Below, in pieces: positions 53,061-64,000 of a stretch of DNA of 64,000 bases. Origin of the DNA: Pseudofabraea citricarpa (lineage: Eukaryota > Ascomycota > Leotiomycetes > Helotiales > Dermateaceae); assembly GCA_029641185.1 (NCBI GenBank), contig JAPWGK010000016.1, forward strand, positions 62,001 through 126,000. Reading direction: 5' to 3'. A program made the translations under genes and the position numbers. Position 1 is the stretch's first letter. Every line of letters starts with the position of its first letter. The notes under the pieces are model-generated. The model was not told the DNA's origin. It was given only the letters and a program-made list of their open reading frames with translations, and did no database searches.

Positions 53061-54255
53061 CTAAATTTTCCTTAATCTTATATTTTTCCTATTAACTTCT
53101 CGAAAAATTAAATATTAAAAGAAATAAACTAGAAACTATAAAAAGACGTATTTTTAGTATTAAACTTATAATAATTAAATTAAGTATTTAATAATAATAA
53201 AAAGGTTTAAGGGATTAAAAAAGTTTAAAAAAAGATATTTAGATTTATAAGAATTATTAAAATATAAGATCCCTTAAAATATAATATTAGTAGATAAAAC
53301 GATTCTACTAAGGATAATCCTAAAGGTAAACTTCTTAGTAATAAAGATTATAATAAAAAGTCTTAAAATTTTATAAAATTTTCGATTATAAGATAAAAAA
53401 GAAACGAGAGATTACTTATAAAATAATAAAAGTAACTAGAAAAAGCGGTTATACTAAAAAGCTTCTTATAATATATTATACTTTATATATATTACGTTCT
53501 TAAATAAGTAATATTACTAAGATAAAAGATCTTATAAAGCTTAATAAACTTAGGTTATACCTAAGAGCTAAGATTCTTATTAACTAGAAACTTATAAGAA
53601 ATACGATTTATTTTAGTAATACTCTAAATAAAATAATAGATATTAGTTTCGATTTTTATTATTTAAAGAACCTAGGTAAAATTAAAAAAGTTCGGAAAAT
53701 TAATAATAATAATAATATATTTCTAAGGGATTTACTAGATATTACTAATAAAAAGAAAGAAATCGAATTCTTTAGACTAAAGAGAAAAATAAAGTTTATA
53801 GTTATAAGAGAATAAATTATAGCTAAATTAGCTAAATTAAGTAAAATAACTACTAAGAAATAAAAGCGTAAAGGAAATAATTATAAATTAAAAGACTTAG
53901 ATAATAGCTTTAAATATATAATACCTCGTATACTAAAAAAAGTTAGTTACTTAAAGAAAAAGCCTTATTATAGAACTTTTAATCTCTTTAAGAATTCCTT
54001 AAACTAATTATTATAGTTATTTTACCTAAAGAAAATAATATTATCTCTAAATTAAGTTAAAATAAAAGATTATATATTATTAGTATATTTAATCTTTATT
54101 ATATACTTAAAAAAGAAGAAGAAAAGATTAATAATTTAAGAAGAATTTAGTATATTTCTTTATTAAAGTTATTAGTAAAATAAGCTAAAATTAAGACTAA
54201 AGCTAATAAAAAGATAATCTAAGTATATAATAAAAAGAATTATAAATCTTAAGCT

Positions 54256-54466
54256 CTAGTAGATAAGCTTCTCAAATATCTTATTATAACTAAGTAATAT
54301 CTTAAAAGTATTAGTATTATTTTATTATAAACTACTAGAATTCTTAGCTTTTAGTATATTCTAGTAAATAAGCTTCTTAAATACTTTATTATAACTAAGT
54401 AATATCTTAAAAGTATTAGTATTATTTTATTATAAATTACTAGAATTCCTAGCTTTTAGTATATAT
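54256..54466. repeat. 105-bp tandem duplication
   Basis: Two adjacent copies start at 54256 and 54361 with ctagta(g/a)ataagctt and are nearly identical except for transitions. A TA-rich simple-sequence stretch follows to about 54600. Confidence 0.8.
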
Positions 54467-54699
54467 ATAATATATAATATATAGTATATATATAATATAT
54501 ATATATATAAGTATATATATAATATATAAGTATATATATATATCTTTATATTCTATTTATATATATTATAATAGTATATATTATTATTATATAATAAATT
54601 TAATATAAATCGTCTTATTATAAATAAGTAAACTTCTAAGTCTTAGGAGAAAGAATTAACTTATTATTACTTATAAAGCTTTCTTTAGTCTTAATATCT

Positions 54700-55085
54700 T
54701 CTTCGAACCGATTTTTCTATAAAAATATAATAAGAGGTTTTAGATTATAATAAAATAAATTATAACTACTAAGAAACGTCTAATTTTTCTTATAAAAATA
54801 TAATAAGAGGATTTTAGATTATAATAAAATAAGTTATAGCTACTAAGAAACGTTTGATTTTTCTTATAAAGATATAATAAGAGGGTTTTAGATTATAATA
54901 AAATAAGTTATAACTACTAAGAAATATCTAATTTTCTTATAAAGATATAATAAGAGGTTTTAGATTATAATAAAATAAGTTATAATTACTAAGAACTATT
55001 TGATTTTTCTTATAAAGATATAATAAGAGGTTTTAGATTATAATAAAATAAATTATAACTACTAAGGAATATTTAATTCTTCTTA
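54700..55085. repeat. Tandem array, 73-bp unit, five copies
   Basis: The marker taataagagg recurs at 54728, 54801, 54875, 54948 and 55021, a spacing of 73-74 bp. Each unit reads through ttttagattataataaaata and ends in a variable c(g/a)t(c/t)t segment. No coding sense is visible. Confidence 0.85.
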
Positions 55086-55124
55086 TATATTAGCTAATAT
55101 TAAAGTATTAACTCTTAATTTTTT

Positions 55125-55670
55125 TAACTAACTATATAATATTATTAAATATTAGTTTATTATTCTAATTAAACGTCTAGGGTATATTATATAATAAAAT
55201 TTAAGAGTTAAATTTTGTTATATAATATATTAAATACTAGTTTATTATTTATATTAGTTTATTATTCTAATTAAACGTCTAAGGTACGTTATATAATAAA
55301 ATTTAAGGGTTAAATTTCGTTACGTAATATATTAAATACTAGTTTATTATTTATACTAGTTTATTACTTAAATTAAAGGTCTAGGGTATATTATATAATA
55401 AAATTTAACCCTTAAATTTTATATATATATTAATACTAGTTTACTATTTATACTAATTTATTATTACTTAAATTAAAGGTCTAGGGTATATTATATAATA
55501 AAATTTAAGGGTTAAATTCGTTATATATACTAATATTAGTTTACTACTAAATATTAGTTTACTACTAAATACTAGTTTACTACTAAATACTAGTTTACTA
55601 CTAATACTTAGTTACTACTTAATTAAAGGTCTAGGATATATTATATAATAAAATTTTAGGATTTCTATCT
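55125..55670. repeat. Tandem array, about 100-bp unit, five copies
   Basis: The motif gtcta(g/a)ggtatattatataat recurs near 55173, 55275, 55377, 55476 and 55625. Further diverged copies occur near 56270-56540. Units vary in the short 'actagtttattattta' spacer. Confidence 0.7.
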
Positions 55671-55797
55671 TATTATTTAATATTAATCTTTTATAACTAA
55701 TAAACCTTATATCTAGTTTTACCTTAGATAGCTAGTAATAAAAAGAAACAAGAGGCGAGGAGACGCTTATATAAGCTATTTAGGGATATATAAAACT

Positions 55798-56010
55798 ATT
55801 TAGTTATTATTCTAATTTTAGTTATTATTTTAATTTTAGTTATTATTTATTTTATTATTTTAATTTAGTTATTATTCTAATTTTAGTTATTATTCTAATT
55901 TTAGTTATTATTCTAATTTTAGTTATTATCTAATTTAGTTATATTCTAATTTAAGTTATTATTTTAATTTTAGTTATTATTTTAATTTTAGTTATTATTA
56001 TAATTTTTAT
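55798..56010. repeat. Tandem array, about 18-bp unit
   Basis: Repeats of tttagttattattctaa (17-19 bp), about ten copies with small deletions. It lies between the 100-bp array and its diverged copies. Confidence 0.8.
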
Positions 56011-57294
56011 AATTTTATAATAAATAAAATAACTTTTAAAATACCTCTTACTATAAATAAGTAAACTTCTAAGTTTTTAGATAAATAATTAGCTTATAAT
56101 TAAATAAATATCTTATTATAAATAAGTAAACTTTTAACTTTTTATAAAAATAATTATCTTATTATTTAATAGAATTCTTCTTATATATTAGCTAGAATTA
56201 AAGCTATTAACCCTTAAGTTTTATTATATTACGTACTTAGTATTACTAAATATTAGTTTACTATTAATTTAAGGTTTAAGGTATATTATATAATAAATAT
56301 TCGTTTATTATTTATATTAATTTACTACTAAAATTAAGGTCTAGAGTATATTACGTAATAAAATTTAAGGCTTAAATTTTATTACGTAATATACCAAATA
56401 TTCGTCTATTATTTATATTAGTTTACTATTAAAATTAAGGTCTAGAGTATATTATATAATAAAATTTAAGCGTTAAATTTTATTATATAATATACTTTAG
56501 ACTAAAATTAAGCTAGAAATCTTATAATTTTATTATATAATATACTTTAAAAATATATTAAAATATTTATAAGAAATTACCTAAGAACTTTAGGGAATAT
56601 ATAAAAATAAAAGTCTTATAATAATATTTACTAAAAAGTTTAAACTTATTAACTTTAATAATAGAAAGAATAAAGAAATATTATTATTTATATTTAGATT
56701 TTTTTTTTATAGATTTATAAATTTATTTAGGTTAAAATTATTAGTTAAAGAAATCCTAACTTATTATTTTACTAGTAATTTATAGTATAAATCTATATAT
56801 TTTAATTAATTTTCTTAGTTATTTTCTTTTCCTTAATTTCCTAATATTATTAAACTTTAAACCTAAAAGTACTTAGAGTTATTTTATTATCTTTTTTATA
56901 TTAAATTTAATTATTATAATCTTATTTTTAATAGTAATTACTAAGATTATATATTCTCTATTACCCTTATAATTCTTAGCCTAATTCTTAATTACTTTTA
57001 ATTAAACTTATAATAATTAAGATTTTTTATAATCTTAATATTACTTAAACTATAAACCTAGTATTTTATTATAATTAATTTAATTAGATATATAATAGAT
57101 TATATAATAAGGTCGAAAGTAGTCTTATTAAATTTATCTAATAATACGACTTAGAGTATAATATAACCTTAAAAGATTTATTAGAAAAATTAACTAAAAA
57201 ATAAATATATTAACTAATAACCTTAATATTATATTTATATATTATACTAATATTTTTCTTACTTAAAAGAAGATTAAAATTAATACGGCTTAGA

Positions 57295-57560
57295 TTATTA
57301 TATCTTAATCTTAATATCTAAAAAAGATTAATAGAAGATCGTATAATAAAACAAAAAAAAAAGAATTTCTTTAACTTATTTTAAAGAAAAAGTTTAGTTT
57401 AATAATAAAGTCTTAATAAAAATAAGTTTTATAATAATAAATTAAACTTTTTTAGAGAATAAGCTATTAGAATTACTTTTATAATTAAAATCTAGAGAAG
57501 AAAATTTACTTAGATTATTTTATAATAAGATTTATAGATTATTTATAAAAGATAATTAAT
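57295..57560. repeat. Dispersed direct repeat, copy A
   Basis: About 265 bp matching 58640-58900 in the same orientation. The shared core includes ttataataataaatta and ttttttagagaataagctatta. It could be an LTR pair of a small element or duplicated debris; no internal gene is visible. Confidence 0.6.
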
Positions 57561-58639
57561 TAACTAATATACGAGAGAAGATATAAGAAGAAATAATAAA
57601 ATAAAAAGAGAATAAAAAAGGAAAAAGATAAAAGAATATTAAAAGGTAATAGAAATTTATATTTATTATTTATAGGATTATTCTTATTAAAAGAAAGAAA
57701 AGATAAATTAATACGTATAAGTATAATTAATAAAATAAAAAAGAGATTTATTAAGATATATAAATATTTTTATTAAAAAGAAGGAAAAATTAACTAATAT
57801 ATATAAATATTTATATTTAAGTAGTAATTTAAGTAATACGCTAGTTAAGTTACCTAAGATATATATATTAGCTAAATCTAATAATTATTCTTAGTAAGTA
57901 TAAATCCTAGAAATAATACTTATAAGAATATAAATTTTTAATAAAAGAAAATTAATTTTAGAATATATTTATAAAAGATTTTTTTCTATTATTTCTAATA
58001 ATCTTAAGATAATATATTATTATAAATTATTCTCTTATTTAGCTTTTTATAAGTTTTTTAAATTTAAAGAGTTTTAATTCTTAATAGAAATAAATTAAAA
58101 ATATTATTATATATTTAAATTCTAGTATAAACTTATATTTTATAATTATTAATAATAATCTTTTTTACTTAGATTGATTTTCTTCTTAGTTACTTATATA
58201 AATAAAAAATATCTAGAGATATAATAATATTCTTTTAATATTAAACTTTATTAGAATTATACTTTAATATAATACTTTTATAAGATTTATATATTTATTA
58301 TCTCCTAAAAGATTTTTAACTTAATTACTAAGGATCTTTAATAATACTAAGAATTCCTTTTTATCGTTTTTATTTATTTTATCTTTTTTAATTTTAACCT
58401 AGAATTTATTAATAAATAATAGAATTAGCTTAGTATCTAGGCTAATTCTTAGGTCTAAGCTAATATTTCCTCTAAAAATTCGAAGTAACTAAATTTCTAA
58501 TATTATAAGACCTAAAATTATTAGAAAAATTATAAAAAAGACGAGTTATTAACTTATAATTATAATATTATAATTAAAGGTATATTTTACCCTTTTACTA
58601 GCTTCCTTAATATTCCTACAAATATTATAATTAATAATA

Positions 58640-58900
58640 TACTCTTAGTCTAATATCTATAAAAGATTAATAAAATATTAAGTAATAAAATAAAAGAAAA
58701 TAAGAATCTTTAACTTACTTTAAAGAAAAAAGTTATTTTAATAATAAAATCTTAATAAAATTAGGTTTTATAATAATAAATTAGGCTTTTTTAGAGAATA
58801 AGCTATTAAGATAATCTTAAAAGTTAAAATTAATTAAAAGAAACTTACTTAGTAGATTTTAGATTAAGATAATATAATAATTTATAAAAGATAATAACTT
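58640..58900. repeat. Dispersed direct repeat, copy B
   Basis: Partner of 57295-57560, about 1.35 kb away. Confidence 0.6.
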
Positions 58901-60295
58901 TTATAAGAGATATTAAGTTAAATAAAAAGTAAAAAAGAAAGAAAATAAAAAAAAGAAAAAATATAATAAAATATCTAAAGAAAATATAATAAAATTACTT
59001 ATTTATCTTTATTATTATTATTAAGAGAAAGATTAATCTTAGAATTAAGATTTATATATAAAAAAAAGTTAATATCTTTTTATTAAGTAATAAATAATCT
59101 TTATCTTTTCTGTTAATTACTTTTAATCTTAGGATATATTATTTCTAAAAAAGAATTATTAATCCTTCTTATATTCCTTTATTTTTAGAATATTAAATTC
59201 CTTTAGTTTATATCCTAGCTCCTAATAATATTAAATAATTAAATAAATTAAAACTAATTAAATTTAATTAATTATATTTAAATATCTTTTTTATTTATAT
59301 TACCTAATAGTTAGATATTCTCTTATTATATATTACCTAATATTAAATTTTAAGGTTATATAATTTAAATTAATCGTCTAAATATTTTAGTCTAATAAAA
59401 TATTATATATTATATTAAGTAAAAAGCTCCTAATAAATAAGCGTTTATTATAATTATAAGCTAAGCTAGTCTAGTAATATAATAATAAAATATCCTATTA
59501 ATTTTAATTTCTAATAATTAAAACTATAAAAAAATAAATATTTCTTAATATTTAGCTTTTATAAAAATTTACTTTTAGTAAGTAATCGAAGATTTCTATA
59601 GGGTAACTAGAATACTAGATATTTACTAAAATGAAAATAAAATTAACTTTATTAATATTATAAATATTAAGAGAAAGATTATAAAAGATTAAAAGGAATA
59701 TAATAACTAAGAGGAAATTATAATTCTAGTATTCTAGAATATAATAGTTATAGTAAAATATAAGTAAATTATAGCCCTTATATAATTTTAATAAAACCCG
59801 AAGATAATTATATAATTAGGTTATAGGAGGATATAAAATAAAAATAATTAATAATTTTTTTTTTTTTTTTAGGTATATTCTAAGAGGTTAATTTAGCTAG
59901 AGGTTAACCTTTATATTATATTTATAAGATTTAAGTATTATAATATCTTAATTTTAGTTAATTAATAGGTAGCTAATTTAAGATAAGCGATTATCTTAAT
60001 TAGATATTAGTATATAAGCTAAGACTCCTACAAGTGATAATACTTATATAATACTCTATAGGTATCACTTGAGTAATTAACTATTATAATAGTATTATAC
60101 TTAAATCCTTTGATATTTATTATCTATAATATAGCTTTAATTATTATAAAGATATTTTAATTAAAACAAGTGTTTCGAGCATTGTAAGGTATTATAATTA
60201 AGATCAATAATCAAAAGAAGAAGAAAAAACATATGGTTAATTAAGTTTGACATTTTTTTATTTGAAAAAAGGTATTATCAACAACCTCGAAGTCT

Positions 60296-61671
60296 CTAGT
60301 TCGTCCTATCCTCGTCATCCTCATAGCAGTCTTCATCTCCTTCATATTGTTCGCCCCCCTTCTCACTATATTCGTCATCGTCGTCGCTGTCATCATAATC
60401 TTCATAATCGTCGCTTGAGCTGTCGTTCTCTAATTGTCGATCACTAAGTACAGTACGTTTTGAGCCAGCTTGACTCTTTGGTTCTGGCAAGGCTTTTACA
60501 CGTCGCTTCACAGATTGGAGTGTCTTCTCAAAAGAGGGGTCTCTCTTGAAAACTGCCATTTCGATTCCGACTTCATGAATCTCTAGAAACTGGTCTAAAG
60601 CATGCGTAGCGCGTCTCTTTATTAATAACTGCTCAAATTTAGAAGAAGAGTTGACCACGTTGCAGGTCCGTCTACAGTCTCTATGGTCATTTCCAAATCC
60701 AATCTGCTCTTTTCGCTAAATAACAATGTTTGTCAGTACTCGACATATCCTCATATATGCGCTCCGGACTGGGGGCATGTATTACCTCTGGCTGTGCACG
60801 CCCCTTCTTGTTCCGGTTGCGAGAGGTATGTGAAGGCTTTCGAGGCTTGCTACTCACCTGCGCAGTATGTTGACCGTCGGCTAGATTTTTCAGTTTTTTG
60901 TGGCGTCGTCGCTTCGGCTGTTTCATGTCTTGCTGAACCTGGCCCTGCTCCTCGGAATTCCTAGCATTATGGGCCACATCCCCTCCCGATTCTTGAACAT
61001 CAAACCCTGGTACCGCAGCTCGGAATCGAAGATCATGTTTTGTTGTGGGAGGGGTTTGGAATGTGGTAGGATTTGTGGCCCAGGATGTATCCGCACTGTT
61101 GTAGCTTGGGAGAGACATCATCGAGTTATTTGGAAAATTCGAATAGGCAGGAATATGTATTGCGCCCTCGGTAGTGGTAAACAAAGGCTGATGCAGACGA
61201 TAAAGCTCTGGTTGTAGTAGGTGGTTCATTGTTAATTGTGGAGATCCAAGCATGGAATTAGAAAGCTGCTCAGTCAGAAATCCCGTCCCGTCTTGGTGTG
61301 GAGGGCTTTGATAAGCTTGCGTCAGTGCCATTGAAGATGACATAGGGACAGCATTATTTTGACCTGTGTAAAAGGCCTCCAGCGAGCCAGAAGAAGCACA
61401 TTGAGCTGGGTTGAGTGCTGGTGTATCGCTTTTGTCTGAGATGCGTTTTTCATAACCTCCAGTTGTCGTGGCGGCTTTTTTCATCCTCTCACCTGCTTTG
61501 ATTAATACTTTTTCCCGGGATTTGTAGAATGTTTCCCTGGAAATGACCGCCTTGATAGATATAGGGGTTGAACTTACGGTATCTGCGTTGCGCTATACGG
61601 TTTTGAATTTGTCTTCGTTTCCCAAAGTCCTTGACGTGGCTCCATTCTTCGTCTTCTTCATTGTTCTGCAT
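60296..61671 (-). CDS. bZIP-like transcription regulator with acidic C terminus
   Basis: Probable nuclear DNA-binding regulator. Exons: 61671-61578, 61492-60786, 60715-60296, giving 406 aa. The start is the first in-frame ATG after an upstream stop. Near residues 17-36 lies a fungal bZIP basic region (KRRQIQNRIAQRRYR, then ERMKK), and intron 1 falls within it, after RRYR. No leucine heptads follow; a Gly/Thr/Ser-rich segment comes instead. A Lys/Arg-rich block (KQPKRRRHKK) may be a nuclear signal. The C-terminal part has the stretch IGFGNDHRDCRRT, then LEIHEVGIEM. It ends in an Asp/Glu-rich tail of about 50 residues, possibly an activation region. Intron 2 (60716-60785) removes an apparent frame break. 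The gene lies at the edge of the AT-rich block, 33 kb from the NRPS island, so control of that cluster is only a possibility. Confidence 0.85.
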
Positions 61672-62715
61672 GCCGGGAACGAATTTCCCGAGATCAGAAA
61701 GCTTAACAGTCGAAAGGCACAATTCTCGCGAGCCAAAAGTCTAGTTACAGATGAGAAAGATCTTGGGACCTTGGCCAGATTTCTACTGTTCTCTCCCCGC
61801 GCCTAAATAAACTCCAGTGTCACCACTTTTGCAGGAGATTGTTCAAGGGTTTGCAGCCAAACAAAATTATAGAACCCTCCAGAGATCTCTCTATCTCCAA
61901 TTCACCGCTTTCATACCGCCTTTTATGCTTAGTACCGCGTAGGGCGGACGTAGGGCTATTAGATTGGACAAAAAGCGTGAATGGCCAGCCTTAATTGCGT
62001 GTGTTGGAGGCAGAGGATTCTGCCGGCAGTATTGAAGAATAAGAGAGTGATTCTAGACGATCCCGGTGATTTGATTGACTGAAGACTCTGGGATTTAGAA
62101 CAAGGCTAAAGCTAGAGAGTAAGGTCGTAACGAAGGTGGTGGCTGGGTACAGCATGTGGCGTTAATGTTTGAACCAGGCGCGGGGAAAACGAGGCGAGCC
62201 GAGGGACTCGAGAGCGTCACCTCCCTTATTAAGTGGTGCCTTTTCGTCCTTGTAGTTCTGATTGGGGAAGGGTAGGACAGACAGTGTGGTTCTTACCAGT
62301 CTGCCGGTACCAGTATGCTCGTTTGCAGGACTTTCACAATACTACTATAATAGATCCAATACGAATTTCCGACGACAAAACCATAGGCTAAATTAAATGC
62401 TGGCTTACCACCGCAAAGTTTCAGCACTAATGCAGCTGCTTACTTTGTGCAGCTATTATGTCAATTGATGTGAAAATGCATGAGCTCAATCAAATCTCAA
62501 CGGTCACAATAAATTAGTGTCTACGGTAACAGCGGAGTGATGATTCCCCGAACAGCAATTGCTGAAAACCAGCTGCTGTTTCGCGAATGTTTCAAGATAT
62601 GACGAACGTTTACATGCTATATTGATTGCAAGAGGCCGTTATTATCTACCTACATAGGTACCTAGTGAACTTCATCTAGCATTTAATCTGTTAAGAATTC
62701 TGAGATCTGCAGCTT
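61672..62715. other. Intergenic region upstream of the bZIP gene
   Basis: About 1.04 kb of normal composition holding the bZIP 5' region and the end of the hydrolase gene. Open frames here on plus (for example 61543-61806) overlap the bZIP gene antisense and show no domains. Nothing else was recognised. Confidence 0.5.
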
Positions 62716-63718
62716 CTATTTGATAGCCTTTGCTTCTTTTGGGCAACCATGAGTGCCCGGAAGCTCATTTCCTCTTTCTTCAATGTGCATCGGCAGGGCA
62801 ACCGATTCTGATAAATGAATCGCTCGGCGAATAACATTAACAGACTTCGTCACTGCTTCCTTGGAGCCGGGTCCCGGAATTTCATGGCCACCACCATGGA
62901 TAAAAAGCGACCTGTTCTCGGTTTTGCAAACCTTACTAAAATCATTCGCTGCATCTGCCCACTCATCCTCTCTGCCCCATACATGTGCAGTGGGAATGCC
63001 AATAATCTCCCCAGCCTCTGCACTGGTGATTTGAACAAGACGGTCCTCATGCAGCGCCATGTAATCAGCCGGTGGAACAGGAGCGGAGAAAAAAATGGCA
63101 CATTTGAAGGTCGATTCAATTGGCTTTAACTGCTTAAGCTGGTGAATCATCCATGTTCCAACTAGTGTAACCCCCTGGCTGAAGGCCATAACGCCATCGT
63201 ACGGGCCATCGGTCTTTAAAAATGCCTCAAAGTCTCTGAGGGCTTTTACAGCGGTTTCTGGCGAGTAATAATCGTAGTATGTGAATGCCTCGTGCTCACT
63301 CGGCATCATGCTTTTCATTTCTGGTCATTCGTTAGTTCATCTTATCAAAACCATGGTTAACATGGCGAGAAATGAATGCTTCTCATCATTCATACAACTC
63401 ACCAGGAACGATTTCCCAGGGCATATTCCCTTCGACAAAATCATACGTGTGATGATCGCCTAGCTCATATCTGATCGCAGCTGGTTTGGTCAACTCAGAA
63501 ATTGACCGTAAGGCTCGGTATTTTTACCTGTCTGCATCTCAAAAATCTAGATCATATTACGAAGAAAATTAGCAAGCTGATAATGGAAGGTAGTTGAAAG
63601 ATTAAGCATACGTTTGAGTTTGTCCCCCTTCCATGAAGACTGTCTTGATGTCAATCCAAATGCCCAAGAAAAGAAGAAAGAAATAGAGATAATCACAAAC
63701 CTACCAGAGGAAATGCAT
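62716..63718 (-). CDS. FSH1-family serine hydrolase
   Basis: Alpha/beta-hydrolase of the FSH1 type, a family seen in many fungal secondary-metabolite clusters, where some members act as esterases or release enzymes. Exons: 63718-63705, 63639-63612, 63546-63528, 63480-63403, 63320-62716, giving 247 aa, usual for the family. The first three coding exons are only 14, 28 and 19 nt, yet their junctions rebuild the typical start: MHFLCLHG, then GTNSNIFEMQTAAIRYEL. The oxyanion/loop region is LHGRGTN. The nucleophile elbow is AFSQG with Ser94. The acid is probably the Asp in WGRED, and the catalytic His lies in HGGGHEIP. No signal peptide, so it is likely cytosolic. It could release or process the NRPS product, since the NRPS lacks a thioesterase domain, but distance makes this tentative. 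Confidence 0.88.
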
Positions 63719-64000
63719 TTTGTTGATAGAAGATGGTTGCTATTTACAGTGCTCACAATTCACAAGTGAGTGATGATTTTGAAGTTAATTGAAATTTGAA
63801 TCATTAGATGGAAGCCTGGTAAGATCATTCATTACTCGCTGCATTTCGTATTTGAAGAGCGTACATGACCCCTTCAGATCACTACCAAGTGCTGCACACA
63901 GTTGGAAAGACCCGGCCATGTAATGGTGACTCAGCACCATCATATTGGTTTCACTGAGCACTACCTATCGCCTGTACCTCGGTGCACATTGAAGGTCAGC
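63719..64000. other. Upstream flank of the hydrolase gene
   Basis: The last 280 bp are of normal composition and should contain the hydrolase promoter. I see no further gene. Confidence 0.5.

Noticed and set aside
60247..60447. 66-residue plus-strand frame at the right AT-block edge
   Set aside because: It is antisense to the acidic tail of the bZIP gene and its composition simply mirrors that tail.
60650..60790. Premature stop and frameshift in the bZIP gene
   Set aside because: A 70-bp intron (60716-60785) with a CTGAC branch site and TTTAG acceptor joins the frames and gives the continuous family-like segment IGFGNDHRDCRRT.

Overview
The window comes from a filamentous ascomycete (Pezizomycotina). 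The genes are GC-balanced and carry short introns of about 45-110 bp with GT...AG ends and CTAAC/CTGAC-like branch sites. They sit between extremely A+T-rich blocks in which CpA and TpG are almost gone and retroelement copies differ only by C/T and G/A transitions. That is the signature of repeat-induced point mutation (RIP). I cannot name the species.

Layout: 1 to about 1.96 kb is an AT-rich block. From 2.3 to 27.6 kb lies a biosynthetic gene island: a cytochrome P450 (minus), a very large nonribosomal peptide synthetase (NRPS, minus), an ABCC/MRP-type transporter (plus, divergent from the NRPS), and a 2-oxoglutarate/Fe(II) dioxygenase (plus). From 27.6 to 60.2 kb is a second AT-rich block with no usable reading frames. 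It holds a RIP-degraded element of probable Ty1/copia type with paired LTRs, a RIP-degraded Ty3/gypsy element with paired LTRs and a relic chromodomain, a long (TAA)n microsatellite and several tandem arrays. From 60.3 to 63.7 kb are a bZIP-like regulator with an acidic tail (minus) and an FSH1-family serine hydrolase (minus).

The gene models were rebuilt by hand by joining frames at splice sites, and codon phase matches at every junction. NRPS: 4 exons, 4614 aa. ABC transporter: 15 exons, 1458 aa. P450: 5 exons, 531 aa. Dioxygenase: 3 exons, 332 aa. bZIP: 3 exons, 406 aa. FSH1: 5 exons, 247 aa.

Inferred joint function: the NRPS would assemble a three-residue unit with domain order partial C-A-T-E-C-A-T-E-C-A-T-C, plus a degenerate terminal T. 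The P450 and dioxygenase would oxidise the product and the MRP pump would export it. The bZIP protein and the hydrolase may belong to the same pathway although the AT block separates them. Unusual points are a first A domain without the Asp that normally binds the substrate amino group, a first epimerase with Tyr for its catalytic His, a terminal carrier domain without its Ser, and a divergent promoter with five CGTCA motifs and a CACGTG inverted repeat. I do not recognise the cluster as one making a known compound.
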